A stretch of 64,000 nucleotides of DNA from Aplectana chamaeleonis (GCA_029168955.1 JAPDOI010001550.1:101642-165641), one strand, 5' to 3'; positions 1 to 12,189 are shown, counted from the stretch's first letter. Numbers and translations are program-made. Notes: a model not told the origin generated them from the letters alone.

Positions 1-59
1 ATACTCAACCATCCAAGCCTTAGCCACTGTCCCCCCCCCCCTTCGGCTGCAGAGCTGAA

Positions 60-235
60 GGATCGACGACGTTGACCTGCTGCCAACCGCTGCCTGCCGC
101 GCTCTTAATCAGTGGCTGCACCAGGTAAAGCGTCGTTTTGCATGCTCGTCCGAGAGGTGCGCAAGCGAAGGCCGCTTGACACGCACGCCGCCTCATAGTT
201 AGCCATTCTCATCCGTACACATTTTAGGGGGTATT
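60..235. repeat. Partial copy of GC-rich TIR element (GCTCGTCCGAGAG family)
   Basis: Contains CATGCTCGTCCGAGAG, GCACGCCGCC and CCATTCTCAT, in the same order as the right halves of the better copies at 14368-14658, 44090-44376 and 59983-60276. Eroded. Confidence 0.5.
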
Positions 236-879
236 TAGAGTTCCACCGCGGCGATACGCGCGATGTCATGATTCATATGCGAATCGACGAGCGGCGCGTT
301 ATCGATCGATGCCCACAGAAAACATCTCTTCGGGCCGCGCTGCGTTGGAACCAGGGCTGGGCACACGTCCCGGCATGGCGATTCTGAATATGCGCCCCCC
401 CCCCCTTAGTTCGGTAATTTTTAGGCACCCCCCTATGGAAAATCTAAATCGGATATTTTCCAAAAAAGTTGAGCACAACAGCCATGATTTTGACTTCCTG
501 ATTTCGATAAACAAGAATTCTAAAAAAGCACTAACTAGAGAAAATTCCGAAAATGTCAAAAAAGGTACTGTAATTTCTAAACTTCAAAACAATCCCGTGA
601 GGAAAATTTGTTAACAATATGGTAAGTTATGACAAAAGGTAAAAAAGTTTCAATACAAAACAATTGAACAATTACAAACAACAGAACTACTACTATTGCG
701 ATAATTAATATTTCCTGTCGAATGTTTTCATAAACCTATGAAGTATTAGTTAATCTTTTGTTGTTCTGATGTGGAAATCAGAACTATTTTGCGTTGTGGA
801 ACAACGTTAGGATTCATGTGATGCGTAGGAGTGGGAAACCCGGAGTTTTACCCTTCTAGAATGCCGCAAGCCCTGAAGA

Positions 880-1830
880 TTAGGCTTGCCGTGCGCGATA
901 CGGTAGTTTGTACGCAGCTACACAGCGCACACGGGAGTGGACGCGCACGCAATATTAATAAAAAATGTATTTTATTACAGAACGGGGAGGAGAAAGCGAT
1001 TGAAACTGAAGGAAATGGAAGATCGTAAAGGTAGCCTATTCTGGATGCACCCATTTTAGAAATTTAATGTAAATAAACAAAGTTAGAGCGGGTGTAAATA
1101 TTTAGCGGTGACAGGGTTCATTCAAACGAAGCTAGTTTATCGAATTTAGCATTATAAAAAGAGCAAGGGTTACTGTGAGATAGAGGAGAATCTGGCAAAC
1201 ACCTAAGTTTTATTAGGATCGATTTTTAATGTGATTTAATGACCTTAAATCTCGTCCCGGTTTTACCCGGAAAATCGGGACAAAACCGTGACAAAACCGG
1301 GACGAGTTTTAAGGGCCTTAAGTCACATTGAATATTAAACCTATTGCTATTGAAATGTTGGGCCTATTCTCCTCTTTCTCTCAATGCCCTTAGTTCTAGA
1401 CTCTGTTTCAGTTTAAGTGAACTCCTGTTTTCCATTATCACAGCGCGGAGCGGTGGCTTTTTCGTCGGAACCTCCTTATCACTAGTGATATCTCACCGAG
1501 GCTCACCGCTCCGCTGCTTGTGATAATCAAAATCGACAGGTCACTACGGGTGGACCAGAGCTTACGTTTATTGGTGTTTTTAATCAACTAGGTTCATTTG
1601 AATGAACCTTATCAAGTCCAAAAAATTCACTCCGCTCCAACTTAGTTTGTTTACATTAAATTTCTATAGTGGATACATTGAAAGTATCCTATTTCTGCCT
1701 TCTTCCATTTACTCTAGTTTCAATCATTTTCTCCGCCCCGTTCTGTAATAAAATACATTTTTTAATTAATATTGTAAGCGCGTCTACTCCAGTGCGCGCT
1801 GTGCAGCTGCGGACAAACACTTTATCGCAC
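880..1830. repeat. Large imperfect foldback inside the left half-element
   Basis: Arms about 880-1150 and 1590-1830 are inverted copies: both contain GTTTGTTTACATTAAATTTC, TTCTGTAATAAAATACATTT and AGCTGCG(G/T)AC in matching order. An inner palindrome built on CCCGGTTTT and CGGGACAAAACCG lies at 1246-1325. Confidence 0.7.
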
Positions 1831-2559
1831 TGCACGCTTCTTTCATAGGAACTGGCAGTCTTTACAGTTGGCTCTCTTCATAAGTATCATTCTCATGAAT
1901 TGAAATCTATTGACTGGTTGTGATACTGACTGTGCTATCTGAACTTTTAAACTGTCGAAATAAAGCCTCAGCCTGCTCGGATGAGTCTGGGCGTAGTAAG
2001 CAGCGGAGCGGTTGGTCATGGCAAAATACATACAACAGTGATAAGGAGATTTTGAAATGGTGAGCCCGATAAGCCTTGCTTCGACCGGCTCAAAAATGAG
2101 CGACATAGGCTATACATCATTTAGCTTAATTTTTTTGAACTTGAACGATAGCTTTCCTGAGCGCTGTCTTTGTATCTTTGCCTCGAATCGGTAGCCACCC
2201 GCGTAATCAATGAACGTTGAACCAAAGCAACATGACGCTACATCAGTCCTTACTTGGTGCAAAATAACAGAGTGGTGTACTCCTTCATCAAAATAAACTT
2301 CGGCAGCAACCATGAATTATTGCAAACGCAACCTGCATCTCTATCTATAATTTGAATTCTTCAAGTGTTCGCCTCAAAAAGCGGAGAAGTAGATATGGCA
2401 ACTCAGAAGAATAGTGTGTATTCTTTTCCCGATATTCGACAGAACATGCACTTCGTTCTTTTTTTGGTGCTCGGTTTAGGCACCCCCCTTTGCCCTCTCT
2501 GCAACGTCCAATATGCACTCACCTAAGGCTAACCGGGACGCGTGCCCAGTAGAGTGTTG

Positions 2560-2775
2560 CCCGAATATTCGTTTATTCGAATAAAATTCGAATATTCGAA
2601 TATTCGAATAATTCGAATATTCGAATATTCAAAGAAGTGGATTATTCGGGTTATTCGAATAATCGAATATTCAAAAAAGTGAAATATTCGTTTATTCGAA
2701 TAATCGAATATTCAAAGAAGTGGAATATTCGGTTTATTCGAATATTCGAATATTCAGCATGAATACTTTGAATAT
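2560..2775. repeat. Subterminal tandem array of TTCGAATA words
   Basis: Dense self-complementary repeats of TTCGAATATTCG and TTATTCGAATAA with short spacers (AAAGAAGTGGA). The same array recurs at the opposite end of this half-element (5345-5560). Confidence 0.85.
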
Positions 2776-3047
2776 TCGACAAAGTCGCAGACCATATTGC
2801 GCTGATTTTACATTTCAAACATCTTAGAGTAATGAATCGTAATTTCTAGCAATTCTTCAGCATCTCATAAATATATCGTTATAGCAAGTATGTACACTAC
2901 TGTACAGTAACTGCCGCTGGGGCCCGGCTACGCCGGCATTTTGAGTTTAAGGCAAATGAACCGAAATCCGTTAGCACTATGTGAGATTGAGCACAGAAGT
3001 TCTCAGGCCTGTTTCTCGTTCCTAGAATCGTCTTCCCTTGCAAAGCA

Positions 3048-3328
3048 CTGTGCTTATCTGGGTCCAATTCCGGTCCGCAATTGCGTCTCGACACGCTTTG
3101 CGGCCGCGCGCTTTTGAGTCGGAAGAGTTTCCAGCGCCGCAGCTGCCGATCTGTTGACTCTAGGTGGATTTTAGAGACTGGAAACTAAACAAAATTGAAG
3201 AAAACTGTATAAAAAAGCCATATCGAGTCGGCTTTGGAGTTGGAAACTCGATTGACTCGAGCGCGTGCGTCCGCAAAGCATGTCGAGACGCACCATTGCG
3301 GACCGGAATTTGACGTAGATAAGCACAG
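3048..3328. mobile_element. 281-bp MITE, Tc1/mariner-like TIR, copy 1
   Basis: Long TIRs beginning CTGTGCTTATCTGGG, followed by CCGGTCCGCAATTGCGTCTC on the left and its inverse on the right. TA follows the right end; the left flank is CA, a mutated TA. A second copy lies at 12478-12755. Confidence 0.75.
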
Positions 3329-3957
3329 TACAGCGCCTGCTGCTGGCGTCCGGCTGAACAGGCCCATAAGCTGGTTACGGCGACAACACTCAAAGAAATT
3401 ACAAAGCATTCCAAACATGCAAACAGTGTTAACCTCCTTTTCTGTTCAGTGACACACCAGCCCTTCTTTAGTTTTATGAGGTCCTGAAGTGGTAGTTCAT
3501 TTATATTCATTTCTGTCATGTGAAGGACAACCGCTGTTTGAGATTTAGTAAGCGCCCCCATGACAAACCGACACCCTGCTACTGCTACTTCTATTGCCTA
3601 ATGAAGCAGATGTGCGGTTCAAGAACGTTACCGTGGCGAAACACGTCCATGGAAACGTAGCCACTGCCGCGTGGAGGCAATTTACAGTTATAACTCGTAG
3701 CCAAGGAAAGCGAATTTGTCCATGAAACGGCTATTTTTCCTCCCAAAGCGTCGTGGGAACATTCTTGGAACGCACCCCAGAATGATGTTTGTGTTCCCCG
3801 GATGCAGATTTTGATTAACTCTCATTTCCATGATATATAAACCCGATTTAGATAAGTTAGTGCGAATAAAGAACTAAGCAGTTGAAATGAGTTTCTTAGG
3901 GGGAGGGGACGTGAGGAAAGAGGAGTCACACGCTCTTTGATGAACGCACAAAATGAT

Positions 3958-4374
3958 TTTGGTGTCCTGCGCTCACCCACTTCGGTTCCACACACTTTCA
4001 ACGGCGTTGTGCGCACTCCGACTTGGGTCCCTCACATTTCATACGGCGCTCGGCCCACGTGGGTCCCGCACACTTTCAACGGCGTCCCGCGCGACTTCAC
4101 TTGGTTCCAACACACTTTCTGGGGCGTCCTGCGCACTCCCACTTGGGTGCCGCACATATTCTAGCGCTTCCGGCACACTCTCGCTTGGGTCCCGCACGCT
4201 TTCTATGGCGTGTGGCGCACTCCCACTAGGCTCCTGCACACATTCTATGGCGTTTGGCGCACTCCCACTCTGGGTCTTGAACACTTTCTACGGCGTCCGC
4301 CGCACGCCCACTTGGGTCCCTCACACTTTCTATGGCGTCTGGCGCACTCCCACTTAGGTCCGGCACACTATCTT
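3958..4374. repeat. 42-bp minisatellite, diverged copy 1
   Basis: About ten units of 42 bp with conserved words ACTTGGGTCC, GCACACTTTCTA and GGCGTC(C/T)(T/G)GCGCACTCCC. In the plus frame it reads HTFNGV-RTPTWVP, the same 14-residue register as the 6-kb array (HTFHDVLHTPTKVL). Confidence 0.85.
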
Positions 4375-5344
4375 CGCGATGCGTACTGCAGAAGCGGTTG
4401 TCCGCTAGAGCGAACCGGATTTTGCTCAGATAAGGACAGTAGGTTGCTCCAGCAAACGATTTATAGAGCACATACTTGGGCAAATTGATAGCCGCCAGCT
4501 GGTTTGATGTTTAAAAAATCTTATCGCGTCCGAGGTCAAGAGTACTAAGGCTTCTGTAGACATTTTGTTTCAATTCTGAGTACACTTAGCAAACTCGAAA
4601 TTTTTTTCACATCCACATTTCGAATGACAAAATTCAACTTCTTTGAAACTCGGACTTCCGAACATATTCAGGATCTCAGTTTTTGGTTTCCCGAGCTTTG
4701 TCGATTTTTTCTGAGGAGAATGATGTTCGAAAGGTCGAGCGGAGCCTGCACGAAACACACTTGTAAGACGATTAGCAGCACAAAGCTGCGTGCGAGGTCC
4801 AGATTTCTCAAACTCAACTGAAACGTTAATATACGGGGTGCTTCGAAAATGCTGACAGTAGCTCACTTCCATCAGCGCTCGGGTTAGGCTTCAGACATGT
4901 GGAGAATGCGTTGAAATTGGTACGCAAGCCGACCTCATTTCAAGCTCACTTCTGCAATTTCTTCCAAGCAGCAAAAAAATAGTCCACAGTATCTCTTCAA
5001 AAATTTATAAGATACTGTGAACTGAACTACCGAGTTCTGGTACGCTTAGCTAAACGGTTATTGATTAACAGCGATGAGATCAGGAAAGCTGATCTCAGCC
5101 CGGGACAATTCATGACTTGTTCACAGGAAAATCGTTCCTTTGAAAAATTCATCGAAAAGAACCGGAGATTTTGGGTCAAGAGTGGGTATTTGATGCTGTT
5201 GACATCTACCCCGACGGTTTGATACGAGATATGGCAAAATCGATCATCCACCCTCGTCATCAAGAATTCTGTAATGAAGAAACGACGTCTTCTACGGGTT
5301 TGAATGCTGGATTGAATGAGATAGTACGCGATAGCGTGTTGCTG

Positions 5345-5560
5345 GAATATTCGTTTATTCGAATATATTCGAGAAATATTCGAATATTCGAATAATTCGA
5401 ATAATTGAAAAATCAAAGAAGTCGAATATTCGTTTATTCGTATGATCGAATATTCATAGAAATGGAATATTCGTTTATTCGAATAATCGAATACTCAAAG
5501 AAGTGAATTATTCAAATTATTCGTTTATTCGAATATTCAAGGAAAATTATTCGTTCCAAC
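5345..5560. repeat. Subterminal tandem array of TTCGAATA words, right end
   Basis: TTCGAATATTCG and TTATTCGAATAA words running up to the right TIR of the composite element; counterpart of 2560-2775. Confidence 0.85.
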
Positions 5561-5843
5561 ACTCTAGTGCCCAGCCCTGGTTGGAACTCTAAAATAGTCC
5601 TCACAAGGCCGAAATTCCAAAGATTCGAGAAAAAACAGATGCGGCGAAGAAGATTAATGGGGGTAAAAATCCGTTCATCTTCTGGGTAGAATCTTCGAAA
5701 TGGGGGTAAAATTTCCGGAATCGAATACAATGTTTTTATCGTTTTGAAACCCTACAGTACGTTAAGCGTTGTGCATCCGGATACTGTATTTGCATACTAT
5801 ACGTACTAAAATACCACCCAGAAGTTTTTTGCTCAACCTTTAA

Positions 5844-6272
5844 TGGCAGGGTTCGCAATAAAGACGCTCGTTGAGTTCTCTCTCCATGTGAATGTAGATC
5901 TGGCCAACACACAAGTGAAATCTAGTTAAAAATCGGAAGAAAAGGCACAAAAACAAGTTCGAACGGCTAGTTGGGAGGGGATGTCCGTCCATGCACAATC
6001 AACTAGATTTTTAAAACTGCTTGTTTCTGCTTGTCGATTAATTTGCTCTTGAAGACGTTGTCAGTAGTCTCTAGATGTGGCCAGCAATCACTTTAGGAGG
6101 AAAATAAAGAACGGTAAAACAACTATCATTATTAACCTGGGAAAACGGGGGTGGGCGAACATCCAGCTTGATCATGGAGCGTTTATTCTCAGACTTTTAA
6201 TTTATTTTCACTTTCATGATAACTGTATCCATAGGGTTAGCACGGCAACCGTTTCTATCGCGAACCTTGCCT
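5844..6272. mobile_element. TTAA-type MITE (GGCAGNGTTCGC family)
   Basis: Left end TGGCAGGGTTCGCAATAAAG preceded by TTAA; right end TATCGCGAACCTTGCCT with an eroded TCCA. About 429 bp with no coding capacity. Confidence 0.6.
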
Positions 6273-7285
6273 TCCACAATGGATGTCATTATGCATTGGG
6301 ACACGACTTCTCACCAGTACTTTATTTAACTTCTCAGATCCGAAAAATTAACTTGGAAGGGATTTGTTACGCTGAAGTCGAGGTCTTCCCTAACAGCGTA
6401 GTATGTAACACACACGTTACGTAGTAACATCTCTGGTGACTCTGAATTCAAATTAAGCCATTTTCGAGGGGTCATAAGTTAGTTCGTAGTGGGCTTTGTG
6501 CAATTCTGACTTTGGATTTGTAATCACCGCGTGACGCTTTTCCAATAGAGAAGGAGATCCAAAAAGTCATTCACTGAGTGTACTGTGCGTTTGAAGGCAG
6601 TGTACGGGCGGAATTTTAATTTCGATATTTTCCGCTGATTGAGAGTGCTGGTCACAGATTATCCGAGGAAGTATGCCAACACCACAGATGAAATCGTCTT
6701 TTTCAACTCATTTCCGGCAATCCACTTTGCCACTTTCTCATGAAAGTGTGCTCGTTGACCGAGTTTTCAGGCATTGTTCGCGGTTCTTCTATCGTGTGCG
6801 ATGAAAATCGTCTCCCGTCACCGTCATGAATGCCGCAATTGCGGTCATCTCCCCGTTTTCAAGCACCCCAGACGATAATAAAGTTTGATATTTAGTTTAT
6901 TCCGCATTTCAACACACTTTTTGAATGAGAATAACGCTGTTAATCGAATTATATTTTTAAATTAACCACTTTCAAAAAAAGTTTGAATTCATTGAATTTG
7001 AAAAAGCTGAGAATAGGTCAAAAATTGGAGTAATATTGACTGCGCATACATTTTTGAAATCAGCTTGACCATAAGAACGCATTGACGTTTTAAAATGTCA
7101 AAAATATCTACTTTGGGAGATTTTGGCTTCTTAGTAGGTCATAACTAGGTCGAAACATTATTTTTTCTTAAGCCTGAACACATTTTTGGAATCAGCGCGA
7201 CGAGGCAAATCGAACGGTGTTTTCAGATCCTAAAATCATTCACTCTGAAGCAGAACGACGTTTCCGACGCGTTTTAGGACACATG
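6273..7285. other. No gene or element recognised
   Basis: AT-rich, with scattered one-sided MITE ends (for example GAAGGCAGTGTACGGGCGG near 6594). The open frame at 6077-6424 runs through a MITE end and resembles no family I know. Confidence 0.5.
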
Positions 7286-7289
7286 TTAT

Positions 7290-7735
7290 GAGCGGTATTG
7301 TAGTTCTGGGCAGCTCCAGATTGCTAACTCGATTTTATGTCTGGAACTGGTCCTAGAGTTGCATTTTCATCTTGCAAATGGAGCTTTAACTAAAACTTGT
7401 TTCTTTGTGAGGTATTACACTAACCTCGTAGTATTTGGTTAGAAGGCACGCGAAAAGCGTTTTGAGAGCCTTTCTTGAAAGTAGCTTCTCTTCAGATCTG
7501 AACAGCTATTCAGCATCCAGTTGAGAAGGGCTAAACAACAATATAGTGCTTGTGAGGGTTATGTGACCCGAATCTTATCTGAAATGACGTTCTCCATTTG
7601 TTGCCGGATACCAATTCGATTTCATAATTTCTTAATCCTGTACCAGACGCCATCCTGAATCATTCATAATGAATTCGAATTGCAATTCAGCATATAAACT
7701 GGTAGAGAAACGGGAAATTTCGTGAGAGAACGAAA
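7290..7735 (-). repeat. Interspersed repeat, inverted relative to the copy at 21050-21410
   Basis: Shares AGTTCTGGGCAGCTCCAGA, GGTCCTAGAGTTGCAT, AGAAGGCACGC, TCAGATCT and GAGAAGGGCT in reverse-complement order with 21118-21400. It ends with the common terminal motif CAGCATATAAA..GTAGAGAAACGGG. Confidence 0.7.
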
Positions 7736-8162
7736 TTATTTTTCACAAAACTGCGGCGATTGCTTGCCTTTTTTAGATATTCGAGGTGCACTTGAATTGT
7801 CGATTGAATGAATAACTAAAAATAAATGTAAATAAAAAATTCTGATTAGGGCAAACAAGAAGTTTTACTGGTGTTTTTCTCTGGAATCGCATTTCGCTAA
7901 TTAAAAGAAATCCACTGTTTTGGTCAGTCTTACATGAAACGCATGTCAGCAGATTTCCTATTCTGTATCGGTGAATTTTCAAGTGTGGTATACCGTTTCA
8001 AAACACAACTCTTTCTCAATCCAACAGGATTGATCGTACCTCGATAATTTCGCCTTGCTTAGAATTTCGTATCGGAACGTCAAGAGAGCTTTGCTCATAT
8101 AAAATACCCAATCACTCCTCGTTCTCTAATTTCTACCATCAATGCTGTACGAACTCATTTGA

Positions 8163-8780
8163 AGGCAGAATACACGCTCGTAAACGTGATTGACATAAGT
8201 AGGGAAATAGAATGGTATGGCTCAGAACACAACGCCCACGCATTTTCATTTTTTCTTTTCAAAAACTACCCAAAACGACGCTACACGAGTGAGAAGTTTG
8301 CCCCGCCCTTGTATCTGCCCGCCACCTGTATCCTCCGTTTCCGAGTGTGATTTATTTCCGTTCATCGCATGCGTCTGCGCGCGTACGCTGTGTCTCCTTC
8401 TCCCCATACTTTCCCGCTGTCTCTACCCTCGCTCCGCACAAGCGCGCGAGGGAACAGAGTAAATCTAGCTCGAAACCAGAGGATATTTGCGTCCTCCCCA
8501 AAACAGGGGTGCTGGGCCACTTCACCGTCGGCGACGTTTGTGGGTGGTAGAATAGGTACAATAAGTGAACCAAACGTCGCCGACGGTGGAACTGGCACAG
8601 CACCCTGTTTAAGGGAGGGGGCAAATACAGGGGGCGGGCAGATGCAGGGGCGGGGCCAACTTCCAACTCGTGTAGCGCCATTTTGGGTCGTTTTTGACGC
8701 TTCAAAATGCGTAGGCGTTGTGTTCTAAGCCATACCACTCTACTTACGTAGTTATCTCAATCGCGTCCCCCTGCCTGCCT
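8163..8780. mobile_element. Foldback MITE of the TTAA type, with a nested hairpin
   Basis: Arms of about 170 bp: the left begins AGGCAGAATACACGCTCG, the right ends CTGCCTGCCT. Both contain ATGGTATGGCTNAGAACACA and GCGCTACACGAGT-type sequence. Flanks TTGA and TCAA are degenerate TTAA. A half copy is at 18850-19120. Confidence 0.7.
8335..8490. mobile_element. Small hairpin element (family C), copy 1
   Basis: Ends TATCCTCCGTTTCCGAG and CTCGAAACCAGAGGATAT are inverted. The interior carries GCATGCGTCTGCGCGCGTACG and CACAAGCGCGCGAGG. Other copies: 40798-40940, 46555-46692, 49070-49232, and a half copy at 14313-14367. Confidence 0.7.
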
Positions 8781-8784
8781 TCAA

Positions 8785-9168
8785 GACTTGAACTCTGTGA
8801 GGGTTAGATTATTATGCCGGAACGGGTCCACAGACATTCTTTCGACCGGGCGACTTTGCGTCATTAGGGAAACTTCTGAAAAATGGCAATTCCTATCATA
8901 TTTTTATTATCCAACAACTTCAGGGCAACCATCTTCAAAACTATGCATTGCACACTGTGGCAAGATCGTTCTTTCCTGAAGTCGCATGAATTCTTGTATA
9001 CTTCTTCCAATATCGAATCGAGAACTTCTTTGGACCCAAATTTTAAGTGGTATTTCGGTAGAACTTCATATTTTTACGAGCCCATAATTCTCAAATTTGT
9101 ACCTTCATTTCAATAGATTTTTTTTTCTGGATTTTTTCGTCAATTCCCTATACCAACAGCTTACGGAC
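8785..9168. repeat. Left part of an older repeat split by the hAT-like element
   Basis: The end (TTCATTTCA, TTTTTTCTGG, ACAGCTTACGGAC) continues at 11607-11660 (CTTCGACTCATTCC, ATGATATCATTTTGAG). The uninterrupted version is at about 61318-61426 (AACAGCTTCAGACCTTCGAT). Confidence 0.7.
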
Positions 9169-9179
9169 CAGGGCTGTGC

Positions 9180-9300
9180 GTAATTACGAATTACGGTTTA
9201 CGATTTACGAATTACGGGCGTTTTTGGCAATTTTTTTACGATTTACGATTTACGAAATTTGGGACCAAAATCGTAACGAATCGTAACAAATCGTAATAAA
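9180..9300. repeat. Subterminal array of TTACGATTTACGAA words
   Basis: Runs of ATTTACGA, ATTACGAATTACG and AATCGTAACAAATCGTAA directly inside the left TIR. Counterpart at 11509-11595. Confidence 0.85.
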
Positions 9301-9574
9301 ACGTGAAAACGCGGTTAAATGAGCAATTCCAATCGGCGGTCTAGTACAAATATAAATTTAACACTTTCAATACGACACAACTTCAACACTTTCATATTTG
9401 ACACGCCCCTGATATTTGATTACTCTTCAAATTTTTAATTTTCGGTGAACCCGTACCCGTGCATGCCCGGCCGGTCGAAGTCAGCAGTAGGTAAGTCATG
9501 GAGAACTATAATTGTTGATAACGAGCTTTAGGAATGACCAATCGCTCCCCTTCTCACTCTGACGGACCCAAACT

Positions 9575-10115
9575 CATTACTTGGTTCCAACCTTTCCTTG
9601 CCCCAAGCCGAGCCAGGTCGGTAGCCTCACAGCTATTTACTTCCATGGAATGCTCTTGTCACATGATGAACACCAGGGACGCAGACCTTTGGTGGAGCTG
9701 CAGTCTATATCGGACCAAAATTTCGCAGTTACAGACAACCGCTGTTGCAACACTTACTGCAAACAGAATCATGCTGTGACCGCGAGGTCCTGACATTATT
9801 GATATTCGTCCCAGCACCACTATCTTCTAGCTCTCTGTAAACTTCTAAAGCGGTCGCCTGCAGCTGCGGACAGCAATTCCATTCTCACATAAATAGACAG
9901 TAAATATGGGGCTCTGCTCCAAAGACCTGGCTGGCTCATGGAGCGAGTAAAGGTTGGAACCCAATATACCACCGGCATGGATCCTGAAGAGACTGCATTC
10001 CCCATTGGAGGTTGGCGCAAACTCGGTGCACCTATGTTACCACATGTGGCACCTAGTTTGCGCCAACATTCAACAGTGAAACGCAAAGTCTCTTCCGGTT
10101 CCATGCCAACGTTAC
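9575..10115. repeat. Two inverted repeats in the hAT-like core
   Basis: GGTTCCAACCTTTCCTTG..GAGCCAGGTC (9582-9618) pairs with GACCTGGCTGGCTC..AAAGGTTGGAACC (9925-9962). CATGGATCCTGAAGAGACTG..GGTTGGCGCAAAC (9977-10025) pairs with GTTTGCGCCAAC..CAGTCTCTTCC-type sequence (10057-10107). Confidence 0.65.
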
Positions 10116-10809
10116 ACTTCGTTGCAGAATTTTGCGGAGATTTCAAAAACAACCTTCCCCACGCATTCATCTTTAACGGTTAAAAAGATACAAACAAAAA
10201 AGTGGAACTTCGTGAATTCAAATCTGCCGTAATTTCATTTCTGCCGTAATCCGTAATTTCAAAATTTGGTTTGAAATATTTCTGAGAAATTATGGCTGCA
10301 GAGTCTCCTACTTTTTCGGAGAAGTTTTCAAATGTTTTAATGAGGAGCAAATTCTGAACGCAAAAGAAAAGAAGATGAAGAACCTAATTTTTGAAAGCGC
10401 AGATTTAGAGGGAGCCCTCACCCTTTTGCATTTCAGAATCCTAAACAACCTTCACCACTCATACCGCCGTCTCCATCTCAACAAACTTACGCTTATGGGG
10501 AGGAACGCTTATAACTCCGTTCAGAGCAACGCTTTACAAATATAGAGAGTAGACTCGTTTTCTGCGTCAAGAAGTGGTTTCGTAAATGTATATATTCAAA
10601 GGCAAATGTATATCCCCTTCGAAATGGCCACCTTATCCAAGCATCCTTCCTTAAAAGATTAAGGCTAAAACTATCCAACCGTAAATTTTTTCTCATCACA
10701 GTGTTGCCCTCCTTGGCTTCAACTGAACTGTGTTTGGTAGAGCGATAATTCCCTATGCGTTCGTATTCAAAAGTTGTACGAAACCTGGCACAGGTGTGGT
10801 GGTACTTAA

Positions 10810-11294
10810 AGGCACTGTTCGCGATAAAAATCGATTTTCTGTTTTCTTGCCTATCTTGAAACCGGTCCCATTCTTATTCCAGTGATGCTTCTAAAATTGT
10901 ACAAAACCTTCTGGGAATGGGGTTATGGTTCCTCAAAAATTGAGCTAGGGAGGCATGGTGGACGAGTTGTCCGAGGCTGGTAACTTCGGTCTTTTGCAGC
11001 CAATGTATTCGAGCTGACCTGAGTAAAGAGAGAAGTTTAGAATGAAGGGAAGAATGGGGCTTTTCATCGTACACAATCGCTCATCTCACGATCTCGAGTG
11101 TCCCATTGTTCACGTCGAGAGGCGGGAAGGGGCCGGACTTGCCCAGAGCGGTGGGGTTTGCCCATTTTTCTAAGACGTTTTGCGGCTCCTGGGTAGCTCT
11201 TCGTCCCATTTCTTCGACGCTGTTCTGCTTCTGCGAGCCACGAGAAGCGTTTGGCATGAAAAATTTGAGGATGAAGTTTATCGCGAACAGTGCT
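10810..11294. mobile_element. TTAA-type MITE nested in the hAT-like element
   Basis: 485 bp. Left AGGCACTGTTCGCGATAAA after TTAA; right TTTATCGCGAACAGTGCT before TATA, an eroded TTAA. Confidence 0.75.
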
Positions 11295-11508
11295 TATAAA
11301 TAAACTTAGAGTTTCCATTTTGTCTATTAAAGTCGGTCCTACCCCGCGTATGTGTACTGAATATTTATTCAAGTGCTGCTCTAAAAATGTCACTTTGAAA
11401 CCCAACCTCCAACCTCCTTCGATATGGAGACACCTCATCACTGAAATGCTACGGTGTTTCCACATCGAATGAGGTTTGGGTCATGTGTGGGCTTATTACT
11501 CATTATCA

Positions 11509-11595
11509 GTTACGATTTACGAATTACGATTTACGAATTACGAGGAATTTTAAAAATTACGATTTACGATTTACGAAATTACAAAATTCAGTTAC
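11509..11595. repeat. Subterminal array of TTACGATTTACGAA words, right end
   Basis: TTACGATTTACGAATTACGA units leading into the right TIR; mirrors 9180-9300. Confidence 0.85.
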
Positions 11596-11614
11596 GCACA
11601 GCCCTGTTACGGAC

Positions 11615-12189
11615 CTTCGACTCATTCCTTAAAAATGATATCATTTTGAGTGTGTGTCCAGATTGTTTTTTCTTAATAGTTGTTTCTCGCCGGGAAACAG
11701 CGTTTACCCGTTGATGCGTTGACCTGTTAATTTTGCATTTCGTTAGAAAAAAACATTGTTTGACCCCAGCGGAAGTCAATAAATTATCAGAGCTGGCGGA
11801 GAGAAAATCAGAAACACCAGTCGTACGAAACTTCGTTAATTATTTGTGGAATTGACTAAGAATCTAATACCCCTTTGGCGAGTACCAAGGAAGATTGGAT
11901 TTAAAAATTAAAATATCACATCTAACGCACTGTTTCGAGACAGCATATCGGCCTAGCGGCTGCTTCGCCGCCTGCTCCTTTCAGGGCCGTAAGCGCCATC
12001 CTCAATATTCAGCTAGTAACCTCTAACCTCCTTTTTGGTGCCGCATAGTAGCACTGCGTGATTGAATCAAACTTCACCAGGTCGCTCTTGCAGAACGGCT
12101 TCGAACGATTCTCTAGACCAGGGACAGACTTGTCACATTGATAATCTATTATTTAGCGAGTAATGTTTTCATATATGAAGCTGTCATAT
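11615..12189. other. Remnant of the split repeat, then unrecognised sequence
   Basis: Up to about 11660 it completes the repeat interrupted by the hAT-like element. The rest holds no gene, array or inverted repeat that I can identify. Confidence 0.4.

Larger units (their letters stand above)
352..5579. mobile_element. Composite hAT-like element with 8-bp target duplication
   Basis: The left end CAGGGCTGGGCA at 352 and right end TGCCCAGCCCTG at 5568-5579 are perfect inverted repeats. They are flanked by the identical 8-mer GTTGGAAC (344-351 and 5580-5587), which fits the hAT target consensus nTnnnnAn. No transposase ORF is visible, so it is non-autonomous. A head-to-head junction near 2549 (an inverted CCGGG-GCCCAG end abutting AGAGTGTTG, which also occurs inverted at the right end) shows that two elements are fused: 352-2549 and 2550-5579. 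Confidence 0.8.
9169..11606. mobile_element. hAT-like element with 8-bp target duplication TTACGGAC
   Basis: 2438 bp. Left end CAGGGCTGTGCGTAATTACG; right end CAGTTACGCACAGCCCTG. Both flanks carry the identical 8-mer TTACGGAC (9161-9168 and 11607-11614), fitting nTnnnnAn. No transposase ORF. Subterminal TTACGATTTACGAA arrays lie at both ends; the core has two foldbacks and a TTAA MITE. The target is itself a repeat whose empty paralogue lies at 61318-61426. Confidence 0.88.

Noticed and set aside
2560..2775. Replication origin or promoter from the AT-rich palindromes
   Set aside because: Better explained as the subterminal array of a bounded transposon.
6077..6424. 115-codon plus ORF
   Set aside because: Overlaps the right end of a TTAA MITE and has no recognisable domain.
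8352..8738. 128-codon ORF
   Set aside because: Lies in the foldback and nested hairpin elements.
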